Of a stretch of 64,000 bases of DNA, positions 24,669-32,705 are shown piece by piece (the first letter of the stretch is position 1; each line of letters starts with the position of its first letter). Made by a program: the position numbers and the translations under genes. The stretch covers positions 78,670 to 142,669 of the forward strand of contig JAWCKF010000001.1 of assembly GCA_038852315.1 (NCBI GenBank). The letters run 5' to 3'. The stretch is from COMBO-56-21 sp038852315. GTDB lineage: Archaea > Thermoplasmatota > Thermoplasmata > UBA10834. Under the pieces are notes generated by a model. It saw nothing but the letters and a program-made list of their open reading frames with translations, did no database searches and had not been told where the DNA came from.

Positions 24669-25823
24669 GCCTGGGCGCGCCTTCCTCTGGTCCAGCTGCC
24701 TCTCGTGCTCCCGCTTGATGCTCCTTTCGAGCGAGTCCAGCATCATGTCCATGGTCCTGTACAGGTCCCAGTCTGTTGAGCGGGCGAAGTACATCTTCTT
24801 GTCAGTTGTCAGCCTCCCAGAAAGGCTGTACTTGCTCCTCATCCCTTCCGTGTGGTACGTCGTCACATGGATAGTGAACACGCGAGGGGTCTGTATCTTG
24901 TCTATCCTCTTCATGGATTTCCCTATCAGGTCGTACAGAACATCGTAAACTTCTGGATCTTCCTCGTTCAGGCCCGTGATCTGAACATACACTCCCTTCG
25001 TAGGCTTGAGGCTCAGTATCTGCTCCATGAGATCCGCCTGCGAGACCACGCCTACTAGCTTGCCGTCCTCCTGAACGAATACAGTGGAGAGGCCGTGCTC
25101 CATCATTAGCGTAGCGACCTTGCCAGCAGTGTCATCCGGAGAGACCGCTATCGCCGGCCTCGTCATGACGCTCCCTACTGTGACATCGGCCGGCTCCCTC
25201 TCGCCCCTGATCTCGTTCGGAGGCTTCGCCACTGCTTTCGGGGACCAGATGACGTCTATGACCTCGGGCATACCTATCGCACCCACGAGCCTCATCTCGG
25301 AATCCACGACCGGGAGGGACTTCTCCATAAGGCCCTTCATCATGATCTGGGCCTTTCTTACTGTCTCCTTCTCTGTCACTGCCACAGGGTTGGTAGTCAT
25401 GAATGTGGAGACCTTACGGTCCTTCAGCTCATCCACTTTGGGGAGTATCCTTATCAGGTCAGTACGCGAGAGGAAGCCGACCATCTTGCCCGCCCTCACC
25501 ACGGGCGCTCCCCTCACCCCCGCGGACATCATCTCCTCCACGGCGGCGGTGATCGGCATGTCCTCCTCGAGCCGCGGGCATGGCAGCATCACCTGCTCGG
25601 CCTTGGCCGACAGCGGCAGGCCGCGCCTGTGGAGTAGCGATGCGTAGCTGACGAGTCCTACTGGTTTCTGGTTTTCCAGCACGGGTATCTCCCTGATCTT
25701 GTGCTTCTTCATCTTCGCGATGACTTCTGAGACTGGCTCATGTCTGGTAGCCGTCACCGCGGACGAGCTCATCACGTCCTTCACCGTCATCCTCTGCAGC
25801 TGTACGCCGTCCAACTCAAACAC
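24663..25823 (-). CDS. Four-CBS-domain protein with HPF/RaiA-like C-terminus
   Basis: 386 residues from GTG 25823. Four CBS motifs are visible, each beginning with a V(K/S)xxM(T/S)-type strand: MTVKDVMSSSAVTAT, AEQVMLPCPRLEED, VSTFMTTNPVAVTE and VGSVMTRPAIAVSP (about residues 12-270). The last about 110 residues (VYVQITGLNEEDPEVYDVL, then TIHVTTY, YSLSGRLTTD and DWDLYRTMDMMLDSLERSIK) resemble the ribosome hibernation factor fold of HPF/RaiA. CBS pairs usually bind adenine nucleotides, so the architecture suggests energy-state control of a ribosome-binding module. The HPF match is by eye. Confidence 0.8.
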   Translation of the reverse strand: MFELDGVQLQRMTVKDVMSSSAVTATRHEPVSEVIAKMKKHKIREIPVLENQKPVGLVSYASLLHRRGLPLSAKAEQVMLPCPRLEEDMPITAAVEEMMSAGVRGAPVVRAGKMVGFLSRTDLIRILPKVDELKDRKVSTFMTTNPVAVTEKETVRKAQIMMKGLMEKSLPVVDSEMRLVGAIGMPEVIDVIWSPKAVAKPPNEIRGEREPADVTVGSVMTRPAIAVSPDDTAGKVATLMMEHGLSTVFVQEDGKLVGVVSQADLMEQILSLKPTKGVYVQITGLNEEDPEVYDVLYDLIGKSMKRIDKIQTPRVFTIHVTTYHTEGMRSKYSLSGRLTTDKKMYFARSTDWDLYRTMDMMLDSLERSIKREHERQLDQRKARPGL

Positions 25824-26009
25824 ATCCAGCCAGGATTCCCGTCATGTGAAAAAACGGCTGAAATCCATCCTAACGCTGCTAAGCGCTTCCCCGTTCTAAA
25901 TACTTTCCATCGCGCAATCATTTCCGAATGAGTTAGATTCGTCAATGATTTATATCGTGCCTCCAATCAGGATGAGTGCAGGCGGTCAGGAGGGGCGGAG
26001 GCGCGTAGG

Positions 26010-27329
26010 TTGGCGGACTCGGCGGGCTCTGGATGGGAGGGTTCTCGGACGGCGGAGGACGGGTCGTCTGGCCGCGCCACCAAGCTCGAGCCCCTCGGGT
26101 TGAGCGGGGCGGGGTTCTACACGCTGGACGACTTTTGTCTCCTCGGCCGCAGAGTGCTTCTGAGGCTTGACATAAACTCCCCAGTGGACGAGAAGACTCT
26201 GAGGCTCGTGGACGGCTCGAAGATCAGACAGTCGATAGCCACATTGAGAGAACTGATCGATCGGGGCGCGAAGGTGGTGATACTCGCCCACCAAGGAAGG
26301 CCCGGTGACTACGACTTCATACCGCTAAATGAGCACGCGGCTTTCATGTCACAGTACCTGGGCAGGAAGGTCAGATATGTCGACGACCTCATGGGACCGC
26401 GGGCACTCAGGGCGATAGAAGGCCTCTCGGAAGGGGAAGCCATACTCTTGAAGAACGTCAGGACCTACCCTGATGAGCAGTCGAAGAAGACCCCCGAGGA
26501 GCATGCTCAGTGCTCGCTCGTGAAGACTTTGGCACCCAGGTTCGACCTTTTCGTGAACGACGCCTTCGCCTCAAGCCACAGGTCTCACGCATCGCTCGTG
26601 GGATTCACACCAGTGCTGCCGTCGGCGGCAGGGAGACTGATGGAAAGGGAGGTCGTTACCCTCGCGGCCGTGTTCCAGAACCCAGAACGGCCGTCCACAT
26701 TCATATTCGGCGGGACCAAGTTCGTCGATGCTCTGCCCGTGCTCGAGAAACTATCAGCTCGAGAAACGGTGGACCACATCCTGGTGGCAGGGCTGGCGGG
26801 CTACGCGTTCCTCTGGCTGCTCGGTAAGCGCATCGGTTCGAAGACCGAAGAGCTCGCCTCGAAGGACCTGTCCGAGGAGGCCAAGGAGCGGGCAAGAGCC
26901 CTGATCCTGAGAAGAGGCGACAAGATACACCTACCCGTAGATGCGGCGGTGAACGAAGACGGCCGGAGGCGAGAGTACAGCCTTGACGAGCTGCCCGCTG
27001 ACGCCGCGATAATGGACATCGGAGAGAGGACCATCTCCGAGTTCTGCAATATCGTCTCATCATCGCGGACCGTGTTCCTCTCCGGCCCTCCTGGCGTCTT
27101 CGAAAAGGAAGAGTTCTCGAAGGGCACCGTGGAGCTGCTGAGAGCGATGACCTCCCCGACGGTGTTCTCAGTCATAGGCGGCGGGCACTCCAACGCTGCA
27201 GCGAATAAGTTCGGATTCCAGTCCAAGATATCCTATGTGAGCACCGGCGGCGGCGCCCTCGAGAGGATGATGCTCGGCAAGGAGATGCCCGTGGTGGAGG
27301 CGCTGAGGGCATCGGCCAAGAGGTTCTAG
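26010..27329 (+). CDS. pgk: Phosphoglycerate kinase
   Basis: PGK with RRVLLRLDINSPVD, ILAHQGRPGD, LLKNVRTYPDEQ, FVNDAFASSHRSHASLVGF, FIFGGTKFVDALPVLEKL, LSGPPGVFE and SVIGGGHSNAAANKFG covering both lobes. It interconverts 1,3-bisphosphoglycerate and 3-phosphoglycerate with ATP. The loops are those of archaeal PGKs. The start is doubtful: the first usable codon is TTG 26010, giving a Gly/Ser-rich 30-residue leader absent from the family; TTG 26100 is closer to the expected N-terminus. A TTTATAT promoter sits at about 25949-25955. Convergent, 4-nt overlap with a GfcR-type regulator. Confidence 0.93.
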   Translation: MADSAGSGWEGSRTAEDGSSGRATKLEPLGLSGAGFYTLDDFCLLGRRVLLRLDINSPVDEKTLRLVDGSKIRQSIATLRELIDRGAKVVILAHQGRPGDYDFIPLNEHAAFMSQYLGRKVRYVDDLMGPRALRAIEGLSEGEAILLKNVRTYPDEQSKKTPEEHAQCSLVKTLAPRFDLFVNDAFASSHRSHASLVGFTPVLPSAAGRLMEREVVTLAAVFQNPERPSTFIFGGTKFVDALPVLEKLSARETVDHILVAGLAGYAFLWLLGKRIGSKTEELASKDLSEEAKERARALILRRGDKIHLPVDAAVNEDGRRREYSLDELPADAAIMDIGERTISEFCNIVSSSRTVFLSGPPGVFEKEEFSKGTVELLRAMTSPTVFSVIGGGHSNAAANKFGFQSKISYVSTGGGALERMMLGKEMPVVEALRASAKRF

Positions 27330-27964
27330 CCGAACGGGAACCCCTTTGTACCGCCCCCGCCGAGTATGGTACCCCCGAGCGACCGGGCCCTGATGAGCCC
27401 TCTGAGTGGCACACCGTCGATCTCGTTGAGGCTGCTCTTGTTGACTATGACCACGACGAGGACCGGCTCTCCGCCGGCCTCCTTGATGTCCGCTATCGCG
27501 CTCTTTATCGTCGCGCCCGTGCTCAGCACGTCGTCGACTATCACGACCTTCTTGCCGTTGGAAACGGATGCGAAGTTCGAGCTGAAGGCGCCAGCGACCT
27601 CGCTGTCGGCATGAGGCCTGTAAACGGCGAAGTCCAGGCCGAGTACTTCTGAGAGGATGGTCGCGAACGGCACACCGTTTATGGATATACCCAGCACTAC
27701 GTCCGCCTGGAGGTCTTTCTTGCCCAACTCCTCAACCACTATGTCGGCGAGCAGCTCGGACACGAGCCCTATTCTGTAGCCCGAGACGCCTACAGACCTC
27801 CAGCCTATCTTGACGTCCGACGGCGGGAGCCCCTCCGCGCCGTACTCTATGAGATAGTTGACCGTGTCGACCGAGAGATGTAGCTCGTCGGCGATCTCTC
27901 TGACGCCCAGGCCCTTCTTCCTGAGCACTTTGGCATTCGCTGCCAGTTCTTTCACATCCACCAT
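27326..27964 (-). CDS. gfcR: GfcR-type regulator: HTH fused to orotate-phosphoribosyltransferase-like domain
   Basis: 212 residues. N-terminal HTH (KVLRKKGLGVREIADELHLSVDTVNYLIEYG), then a type I PRTase domain with the PRPP loop KKVVIVDDVLSTGATIKSAI. This is the architecture of the archaeal PyrE-like proteins, including haloarchaeal GfcR, which controls sugar-catabolic genes. It ends within the stop of pgk on the opposite strand, a context that fits a glycolysis regulator. Whether it keeps OPRT activity cannot be told; the HTH argues for regulation. Confidence 0.88.
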   Translation of the reverse strand: MVDVKELAANAKVLRKKGLGVREIADELHLSVDTVNYLIEYGAEGLPPSDVKIGWRSVGVSGYRIGLVSELLADIVVEELGKKDLQADVVLGISINGVPFATILSEVLGLDFAVYRPHADSEVAGAFSSNFASVSNGKKVVIVDDVLSTGATIKSAIADIKEAGGEPVLVVVIVNKSSLNEIDGVPLRGLIRARSLGGTILGGGGTKGFPFG

Positions 27965-27999
27965 GGTACCACGCCTCGGTCATGCACGATGGCACGATA

Positions 28000-28926
28000 T
28001 TAACCTTTTCCTGGGCGGTGCGCGAGCTCCAGCGATTCCACCATAGCAAGCAGGGCGCGGTTGAGCGGCGTTTCTATGCCGTGCCTGTCACCGCGCGAAC
28101 AGATGGCACCAGTGATCTCGCGGATCTCCGTACGCTTGCCCCGCATCACGTCCTGGAGCATGCTCGAGAGATTGCCTGCCGTCTCCCTGCAAACCCATCT
28201 AACGCGTGCGCGCACGTCGCGACTCGGCAGGCGAACTCCCTCCGCAAGCGCGACCTGCACGCACTCGTCGCAGACAGCCATCATCAGTCTGCGCACGACA
28301 GGGTTCTCGACGAGCACGCCGTTCCGCACCCTCAGCACGGCTGTAATAGGATTCATGCACGCATTCACGATGGCCTTCTCCCATATGACCCCTGCCGAGT
28401 TGAAAGTCGTGGAGGCTCTGATGCCGCACTCGGCGAACGCCCGGGCGATCACCCGCGCACCTGCACGGTCCATATCGGCCCCGATGATCGTCCTTCCAAG
28501 GCCAGAAACCTTGACAACGCCTGGACTCAACATGGCCGCCCCCATTGTCGTGCTTCCGGCAAAGGCTCTTCGGCCAAAGCGCTCTCTCAGGAGCTCGGCA
28601 TTGCCGAGACCGTTCTGAAGCGTGAGGACCATCGTATCCTTGTCAGCGATGTCCGCGCAAGATTCGGCTGCCACCGCGGTGTCGTAGGCCTTGGTCGTGA
28701 CGATGATCAGTCTAGGGGACTCCAGTCCCTTTAGGTCCGTGAACGCGCGAAGAGGGACCACCCTACGGATGTCGCCCCTCATGACTAGGCCCTTCCTCCG
28801 GACGGCCTCTACTAGTGGGCGCCGGCCGATGAGGGTCACCGTATGCTTCCTAGCTAGGATGCCCCCGATAGCGCATCCGAGTGAGCCGGCTCCGAACACA
28901 TACACTTCCAGATGTACCAACCTCAC
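28000..28926 (-). CDS. panE: 2-dehydropantoate 2-reductase
   Basis: 308 residues. N-terminal NADP Rossmann motif VYVFGAGSLGCAIGGILA, LTLQNGLGNAELL, then the catalytic region IWEKAIVNACMNPITAVL with the family lysine and SSMLQDVMRGKRTEI. Reduces ketopantoate to pantoate for CoA synthesis. Its GTG start overlaps the AGT-EndoV stop (GTGA), indicating coupling; the first seven residues before VYVFGAG may not be native. An alternative is a KPR-fold lactate/octopine-like reductase, less likely. Confidence 0.88.
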   Translation of the reverse strand: MRLVHLEVYVFGAGSLGCAIGGILARKHTVTLIGRRPLVEAVRRKGLVMRGDIRRVVPLRAFTDLKGLESPRLIIVTTKAYDTAVAAESCADIADKDTMVLTLQNGLGNAELLRERFGRRAFAGSTTMGAAMLSPGVVKVSGLGRTIIGADMDRAGARVIARAFAECGIRASTTFNSAGVIWEKAIVNACMNPITAVLRVRNGVLVENPVVRRLMMAVCDECVQVALAEGVRLPSRDVRARVRWVCRETAGNLSSMLQDVMRGKRTEIREITGAICSRGDRHGIETPLNRALLAMVESLELAHRPGKG

Positions 28927-29930
28927 CTGCTTCTAGCCGATGTATTGCTTGCCGCTGCGCGTCTGGCTGCCTCAGCAGCGATGTGGGCCTGCCTCGTGGG
29001 CTCAGGCACTCTGTGCCTCATGAACCTGACGGCTATGCTCACGGCCTGCTCCGATGAGAGGCCGTGGCCAGCAGACACATAGACTGGCTTTGCACCCAGC
29101 TCGCCTGCCCTCGCGACCGCGTGGCCGATAGTCCTCCCGCCCTCGACCACCCGTGCGATACTGCTGCCTGGTCTGCCCACCACGCTGCCACAAAGGAGTT
29201 TCTTGGCAACGCCGATCGTTGGAACATCGTAGAGTATGCCGACCTGGCTGGTTATGCCCAGGCCCTCCGGGTGGAGTATGCCGTTCCCGTCGTACATGAC
29301 GACCGTGTCCCGTTCCAGCCGTGCCATCAAAGGCGCGATGACGGGTATCTCGCGGAACGCCAGGTATGTTGGGATGTACGGGAACTTAGCGACGCCTTCG
29401 ACGACAGTCCGGCCAATCTCTTCCCCCGTTTCGAAGTCGAACAAAACCATCGCTGCGAAAGCCCGATCTCCGTCATAGGCTACATCAACGCCCGCAACCT
29501 TCTGGAAGGCGTTCTCAGAGGCTGATGTGTCCAACCTCCGCTTCAGGCTGAGCTGACGCGCCTTGAGTCTGCGGAGGGGGTAGCTAGATTCGAAGTCCTT
29601 TTCGGAGAAGAGGTACCTGTAGAGATTGACAACCTTGAGGCCGACGACCTCGACGCCTTCATGGCGCAGGAGTCTCGCCTTCTTGCTTGGGCCACCGCCG
29701 GTGTACCCTCCAACGAAGCCGTCCGATTGTACCACTCGCCTGCAGGGCACGCGAACGATATCCTCGTTCATGCTCATGGCGAGCCCGACGAATCTGCTTG
29801 CGACGATGTCTCCCAGGGCCTTGGCCACTTCCCCGTAGGTCGTGACCTTCCCTGTGGGGACCTGAGCGACGAGCCCGTAAGTCTCCTTCCACATGTCCGG
29901 GATATCTCGGAGCGAAGCCGGAAGTGCCAC
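28923..29930 (-). CDS. Bifunctional O6-alkylguanine-DNA alkyltransferase / endonuclease V fusion
   Basis: 335 residues. The first about 85 are an alkyltransferase C-domain: QVPTGKVTTYGEVAKALG, RFVGLAMSMN and the acceptor-cysteine motif VPCRRVV (canonical PCHRV, with Arg in place of His), then GFVGGYTGGGPSKKARLL. The remainder is endonuclease V: VAGVDVAYDGD (metal Asp), ATFPYIPTYLAFRE-type segment, VVMYDGNGILHPEGLGITSQ and GVAKKLL. This fusion is known from Ferroplasma acidarmanus. It would repair alkylated guanine and nick at deaminated bases (hypoxanthine). The His-to-Arg change next to the acceptor Cys could alter thiol activation. Confidence 0.9.
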   Translation of the reverse strand: MALPASLRDIPDMWKETYGLVAQVPTGKVTTYGEVAKALGDIVASRFVGLAMSMNEDIVRVPCRRVVQSDGFVGGYTGGGPSKKARLLRHEGVEVVGLKVVNLYRYLFSEKDFESSYPLRRLKARQLSLKRRLDTSASENAFQKVAGVDVAYDGDRAFAAMVLFDFETGEEIGRTVVEGVAKFPYIPTYLAFREIPVIAPLMARLERDTVVMYDGNGILHPEGLGITSQVGILYDVPTIGVAKKLLCGSVVGRPGSSIARVVEGGRTIGHAVARAGELGAKPVYVSAGHGLSSEQAVSIAVRFMRHRVPEPTRQAHIAAEAARRAAASNTSARSR

Positions 29931-29987
29931 GGCACACAGACATGCGATGAAAGCTTTAAATGTGCCTCTCGAGAACTACATCGAGTC

Positions 29988-31013
29988 GTGGCCGAAATGG
30001 CACTTGAGAACTACTGGAGAATCCTCCAGGGGGAGGGGAGGGCGAGGTATCTTGCTGCGAAGGACCTCAAGGTCGATGTGGTACTGAGCGGCAGCACCGA
30101 CGCGTTATGGAAGGCCCACCAGAGGGCTCTGAGTGAGTTCAGGACTGGGGAGGCAGGCGAGGCGGACGGCGTCTCGATGCTCGATCTCAAACGTGAAATC
30201 GCCTGGCGCATGATGAGAGACTGTGCTCTCTGCGAGAGGCGATGCCGTGTGGACCGGATGTCGGGAGAACCTGGTCACTGCGGGGTTCTCGAGGCGACCA
30301 TAAGCAGCGACTTCATACACATGGGGGAAGAGCCCGAGCTCGTGCCCTCGTACACCGTGTTCTTCGCCGGCTGCACATTCAACTGCGTGTTCTGCCAGAA
30401 CTGGGACATCAGCACCCGTCCAGGCTCCGGGATGCACATACCGCCCGAACGACTCGCCAGGACCATCGAGAAGAGGTGTCACCAGGATTCCGATGGCATG
30501 TGGAGAGGAGGCGCAAGGAACGTGAACTGGGTCGGGGGGGACCCGACCTCCAACCTCCCGTACATACTCGACGTCCTCGCCGAGTGCCGAGCGAACATAC
30601 CCCAGGTCTGGAATTCGAACATGTATCTCACAGAGGAGTCCATGGCCCTGCTAGAAGGGGTCGTTGATGTCTATCTGACGGACCTCAAGTACGGGAACGA
30701 TGAATGCGCCCAGAGGCTTTCGAAGGTGAGGAATTACACCGAAATCGTCCATCGGAACCACATCATCGGCAGGCGGCACGCCGACATGATCATAAGACAC
30801 CTGGTTCTGCCAGGTCACATCGAGTGCTGCACGCGCCCGGCCCTCACTTGGATATCAGAGAGTCTGAAGAATGTGAAGGTCAACGTCATGGCCCAGTATA
30901 GACCAGAGCATCTGGCTAGAGAGTACCCTGAGATAGCGAGGCCCCTTCGAATGACCGAATACGAGAAGGCTCTGAGCATCGCGACCGAACTCGGACTGGA
31001 TCTCTGCGACTGA
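29988..31013 (+). CDS. Radical SAM protein, PflX-like (pyruvate-formate-lyase-activase family)
   Basis: 341 residues from GTG 29988 (ATG 29997 alternative). N-terminal cysteine cluster CALCERRCRVDRMSGEPGHC, then HMGEEPELVPSYTVFFAGC and the radical SAM motif CTFNCVFCQNWDIS (CxxxCxxC), followed by VNWVGGDPTSNLPYIL and YLTDLKYGNDECAQ. The order matches the COG1313/PflX group, whose target is unknown. A CTTTAAAT element at about 29954-29961 supports the start. An AmrS-like relative lies 1.7 kb away on the other strand. Confidence 0.83.
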   Translation: MAEMALENYWRILQGEGRARYLAAKDLKVDVVLSGSTDALWKAHQRALSEFRTGEAGEADGVSMLDLKREIAWRMMRDCALCERRCRVDRMSGEPGHCGVLEATISSDFIHMGEEPELVPSYTVFFAGCTFNCVFCQNWDISTRPGSGMHIPPERLARTIEKRCHQDSDGMWRGGARNVNWVGGDPTSNLPYILDVLAECRANIPQVWNSNMYLTEESMALLEGVVDVYLTDLKYGNDECAQRLSKVRNYTEIVHRNHIIGRRHADMIIRHLVLPGHIECCTRPALTWISESLKNVKVNVMAQYRPEHLAREYPEIARPLRMTEYEKALSIATELGLDLCD

Positions 31014-31019
31014 AGTTTG

Positions 31020-31094
31020 GTGAACGTAGCACCGCGAGGGCCAAGCTGCGAAGCGAGCGTGGGGCCCGTTGGGGCCAAGCCCTAAGGGGTTCAC
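31020..31094. other. Intergenic segment with inverted repeats
   Basis: The gap between the radical SAM gene and the prepilin peptidase has no ORF. GTGAAC at 31020-31025 pairs with GTTCAC at 31089-31094, enclosing a GC-rich core with a GCTGC/GC-AGC hairpin and a direct repeat of GGCCAAGC. It could be a structured leader or a small RNA, or a terminator; no known RNA family was recognised. Confidence 0.25.
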
Positions 31095-31156
31095 AATCAA
31101 CACCGACATCCGGCTGCACCAGAACAGCTTAAGTACGGACATACCAATCCAATCGC

Positions 31157-32050
31157 GTGGATGAGTCAGAGATAGTCAACGTCCTCCGCGTGGGGCTGGC
31201 CGTGGCCGTGTTTTCATATGCCTCCGTACTTGACTGGAGGACGCGGAGGATAGGCAACAAGTACTGGGTCCTCCTCACAGGCGCGGGCGTGGCCCTCATA
31301 CCCGTTCAGATCGTGATTGACGATCGACCGCTATGGTATGCTGTGACCCTGCTTCCCGTGCTAGCGATACTCATCGACGTGTATTCGGAATTCAAAGAAG
31401 GCACCGCACTTGCGAAGCTTGCACCCATCGCATCATACGGGTTCGCTGTGGCATCGGTCTTGTGTCTTGGCATCGTGTACTGGAACGAGCCGGGGTTCGG
31501 CAGCTACATCGCCGTCCCAGCAATGATACTCCTGATCGTCGTTCTCTACATGCTAGACGTGGTCAGGGGAGGCGCCGACGCGAAGGCGTTGATAGCGCTG
31601 TCCGTGCTTTTCCCGGTCCGGCCGCTGATAGGGCCATTGCCGTTGATGTACAGTGCCTCGGCGGCCGTCGACTCGTGGCTGCCCTTCTCTTTCATAGTGC
31701 TCTTCAACGCGTCTGTCTTCACCTTGCTCGTCCCCTTGGCGTTGCTGCTGAGGAACGCCTTGACGGGGAACATGCGGCTTCCATACGCCCTAGTCGGATA
31801 CCTAACCGATGCGGCAACACTCAAAGGCAAGCACGTCTGGCTGATGGAACACATGACGGAGCGGGGGCACGAGATGCACATGCGGCCGAGACGGTCGGAG
31901 GACCTCGAGGCAGAAGCGAGCAAGCTGATTGAGGCGGGGCACGCGAGAGTCTGGGTGACCCCCAAGATCCCCTTCGTCGTCTTCCTCCTCGCAAGCATCG
32001 TGTTCACAGTCGTGCTCGGCAACCTGTTAGTTCTATTGTTCCCGTACTGA
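31157..32050 (+). CDS. A24 prepilin/preflagellin peptidase (FlaK/PibD-like)
   Basis: 297 residues from GTG. Polytopic: first helix then SVLDWRTRRIGNKYW with the first catalytic aspartate, and VVRGGADAKALIALSV with the GxGD-type second aspartate, here GGAD. Hydrophobic helices follow to the C-terminus. These enzymes cut class III signal peptides of archaellin and pilin precursors. A large cytoplasmic loop (about residues 220-265) carries the C-terminal extension seen in some archaeal members. No pilin or archaellum genes are in the window. Confidence 0.85.
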   Translation: MDESEIVNVLRVGLAVAVFSYASVLDWRTRRIGNKYWVLLTGAGVALIPVQIVIDDRPLWYAVTLLPVLAILIDVYSEFKEGTALAKLAPIASYGFAVASVLCLGIVYWNEPGFGSYIAVPAMILLIVVLYMLDVVRGGADAKALIALSVLFPVRPLIGPLPLMYSASAAVDSWLPFSFIVLFNASVFTLLVPLALLLRNALTGNMRLPYALVGYLTDAATLKGKHVWLMEHMTERGHEMHMRPRRSEDLEAEASKLIEAGHARVWVTPKIPFVVFLLASIVFTVVLGNLLVLLFPY

Positions 32051-32686
32051 CGCACAGCGCTCTCTCAGAGGGCACGTGGAGCACTCGGGCAACACCTTGC
32101 ACCTGACCTTGGAGTGGACGTCGATCAACGCGTGCATCAGGGCCAATGATCGGACATCGCCGCCAAGAGCCTTCTCGAACATGACCTGGACGGCTGCGTA
32201 TCTCCTATCGTGGGGGATTCCCAGCCTCTTGAGGAGCCTAAATGTGTATGCGTCCACGACAAACACGGGCCTGCCGAGTGCGTACAGCAAGATGGAGTCT
32301 GCGGTCTCCGGACCGATGCCTGGTATATCGAGGAGCTCGCACCTCAGCCTGTCCGTCTGCACCTGGCGCATGCGCTCCATGTCGCCTCCGTAGCTTCTTA
32401 CGAGATACTTTGAGAAAGCCATCAGATACTTGGCCTTCTGCCTGTAGGTCCCAGAGGGTCTTATCGCGGATTGAAGCGTTGTCCGCCCGGCATCTAGCAT
32501 CGCTGCCGGTGACAGGAGCTTGCGGGCCTTTAGTTCGGACATCGCAAGTTCGACGTTCTTCCATGAGGCGCGCTGCGTTAGGATTGCTCCCACAGCTATC
32601 TCAAAGGGCGTATCTCCGGGCCACCAATGGGGATCGCCGTACTCCGCCAGTAGCTCGGACAGTAACTGCCTTATGGTGATCACCAT
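32033..32686 (-). CDS. HhH-GPD DNA glycosylase (endonuclease III-related)
   Basis: 217 residues. TPFEIAVGAILTQRASWKNVE, HhH IPGIGPETADSILLYALG, the catalytic aspartate in PVFVVDAYTFRLLKRLG, and an Fe-S cluster motif CKVLPECSTCPLRERC (C-x5-C-x2-C-x5-C). The lysine of bifunctional Nth (GVGxKT) is Glu here, so it should be a monofunctional glycosylase, similar to MagIII or the archaeal mismatch group. Distinct from the Nth at 19785-20462. Convergent overlap of 18 nt with the peptidase gene. Confidence 0.85.
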   Translation of the reverse strand: MVITIRQLLSELLAEYGDPHWWPGDTPFEIAVGAILTQRASWKNVELAMSELKARKLLSPAAMLDAGRTTLQSAIRPSGTYRQKAKYLMAFSKYLVRSYGGDMERMRQVQTDRLRCELLDIPGIGPETADSILLYALGRPVFVVDAYTFRLLKRLGIPHDRRYAAVQVMFEKALGGDVRSLALMHALIDVHSKVRCKVLPECSTCPLRERCASVREQ

Positions 32687-32705
32687 CTCGGGTCCCCCGA
32701 GGAAT

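Noticed and set aside
25972..26010. ATG 25972 as the pgk start
   Set aside because: It is not in the PGK frame; it opens a short shadow frame only.
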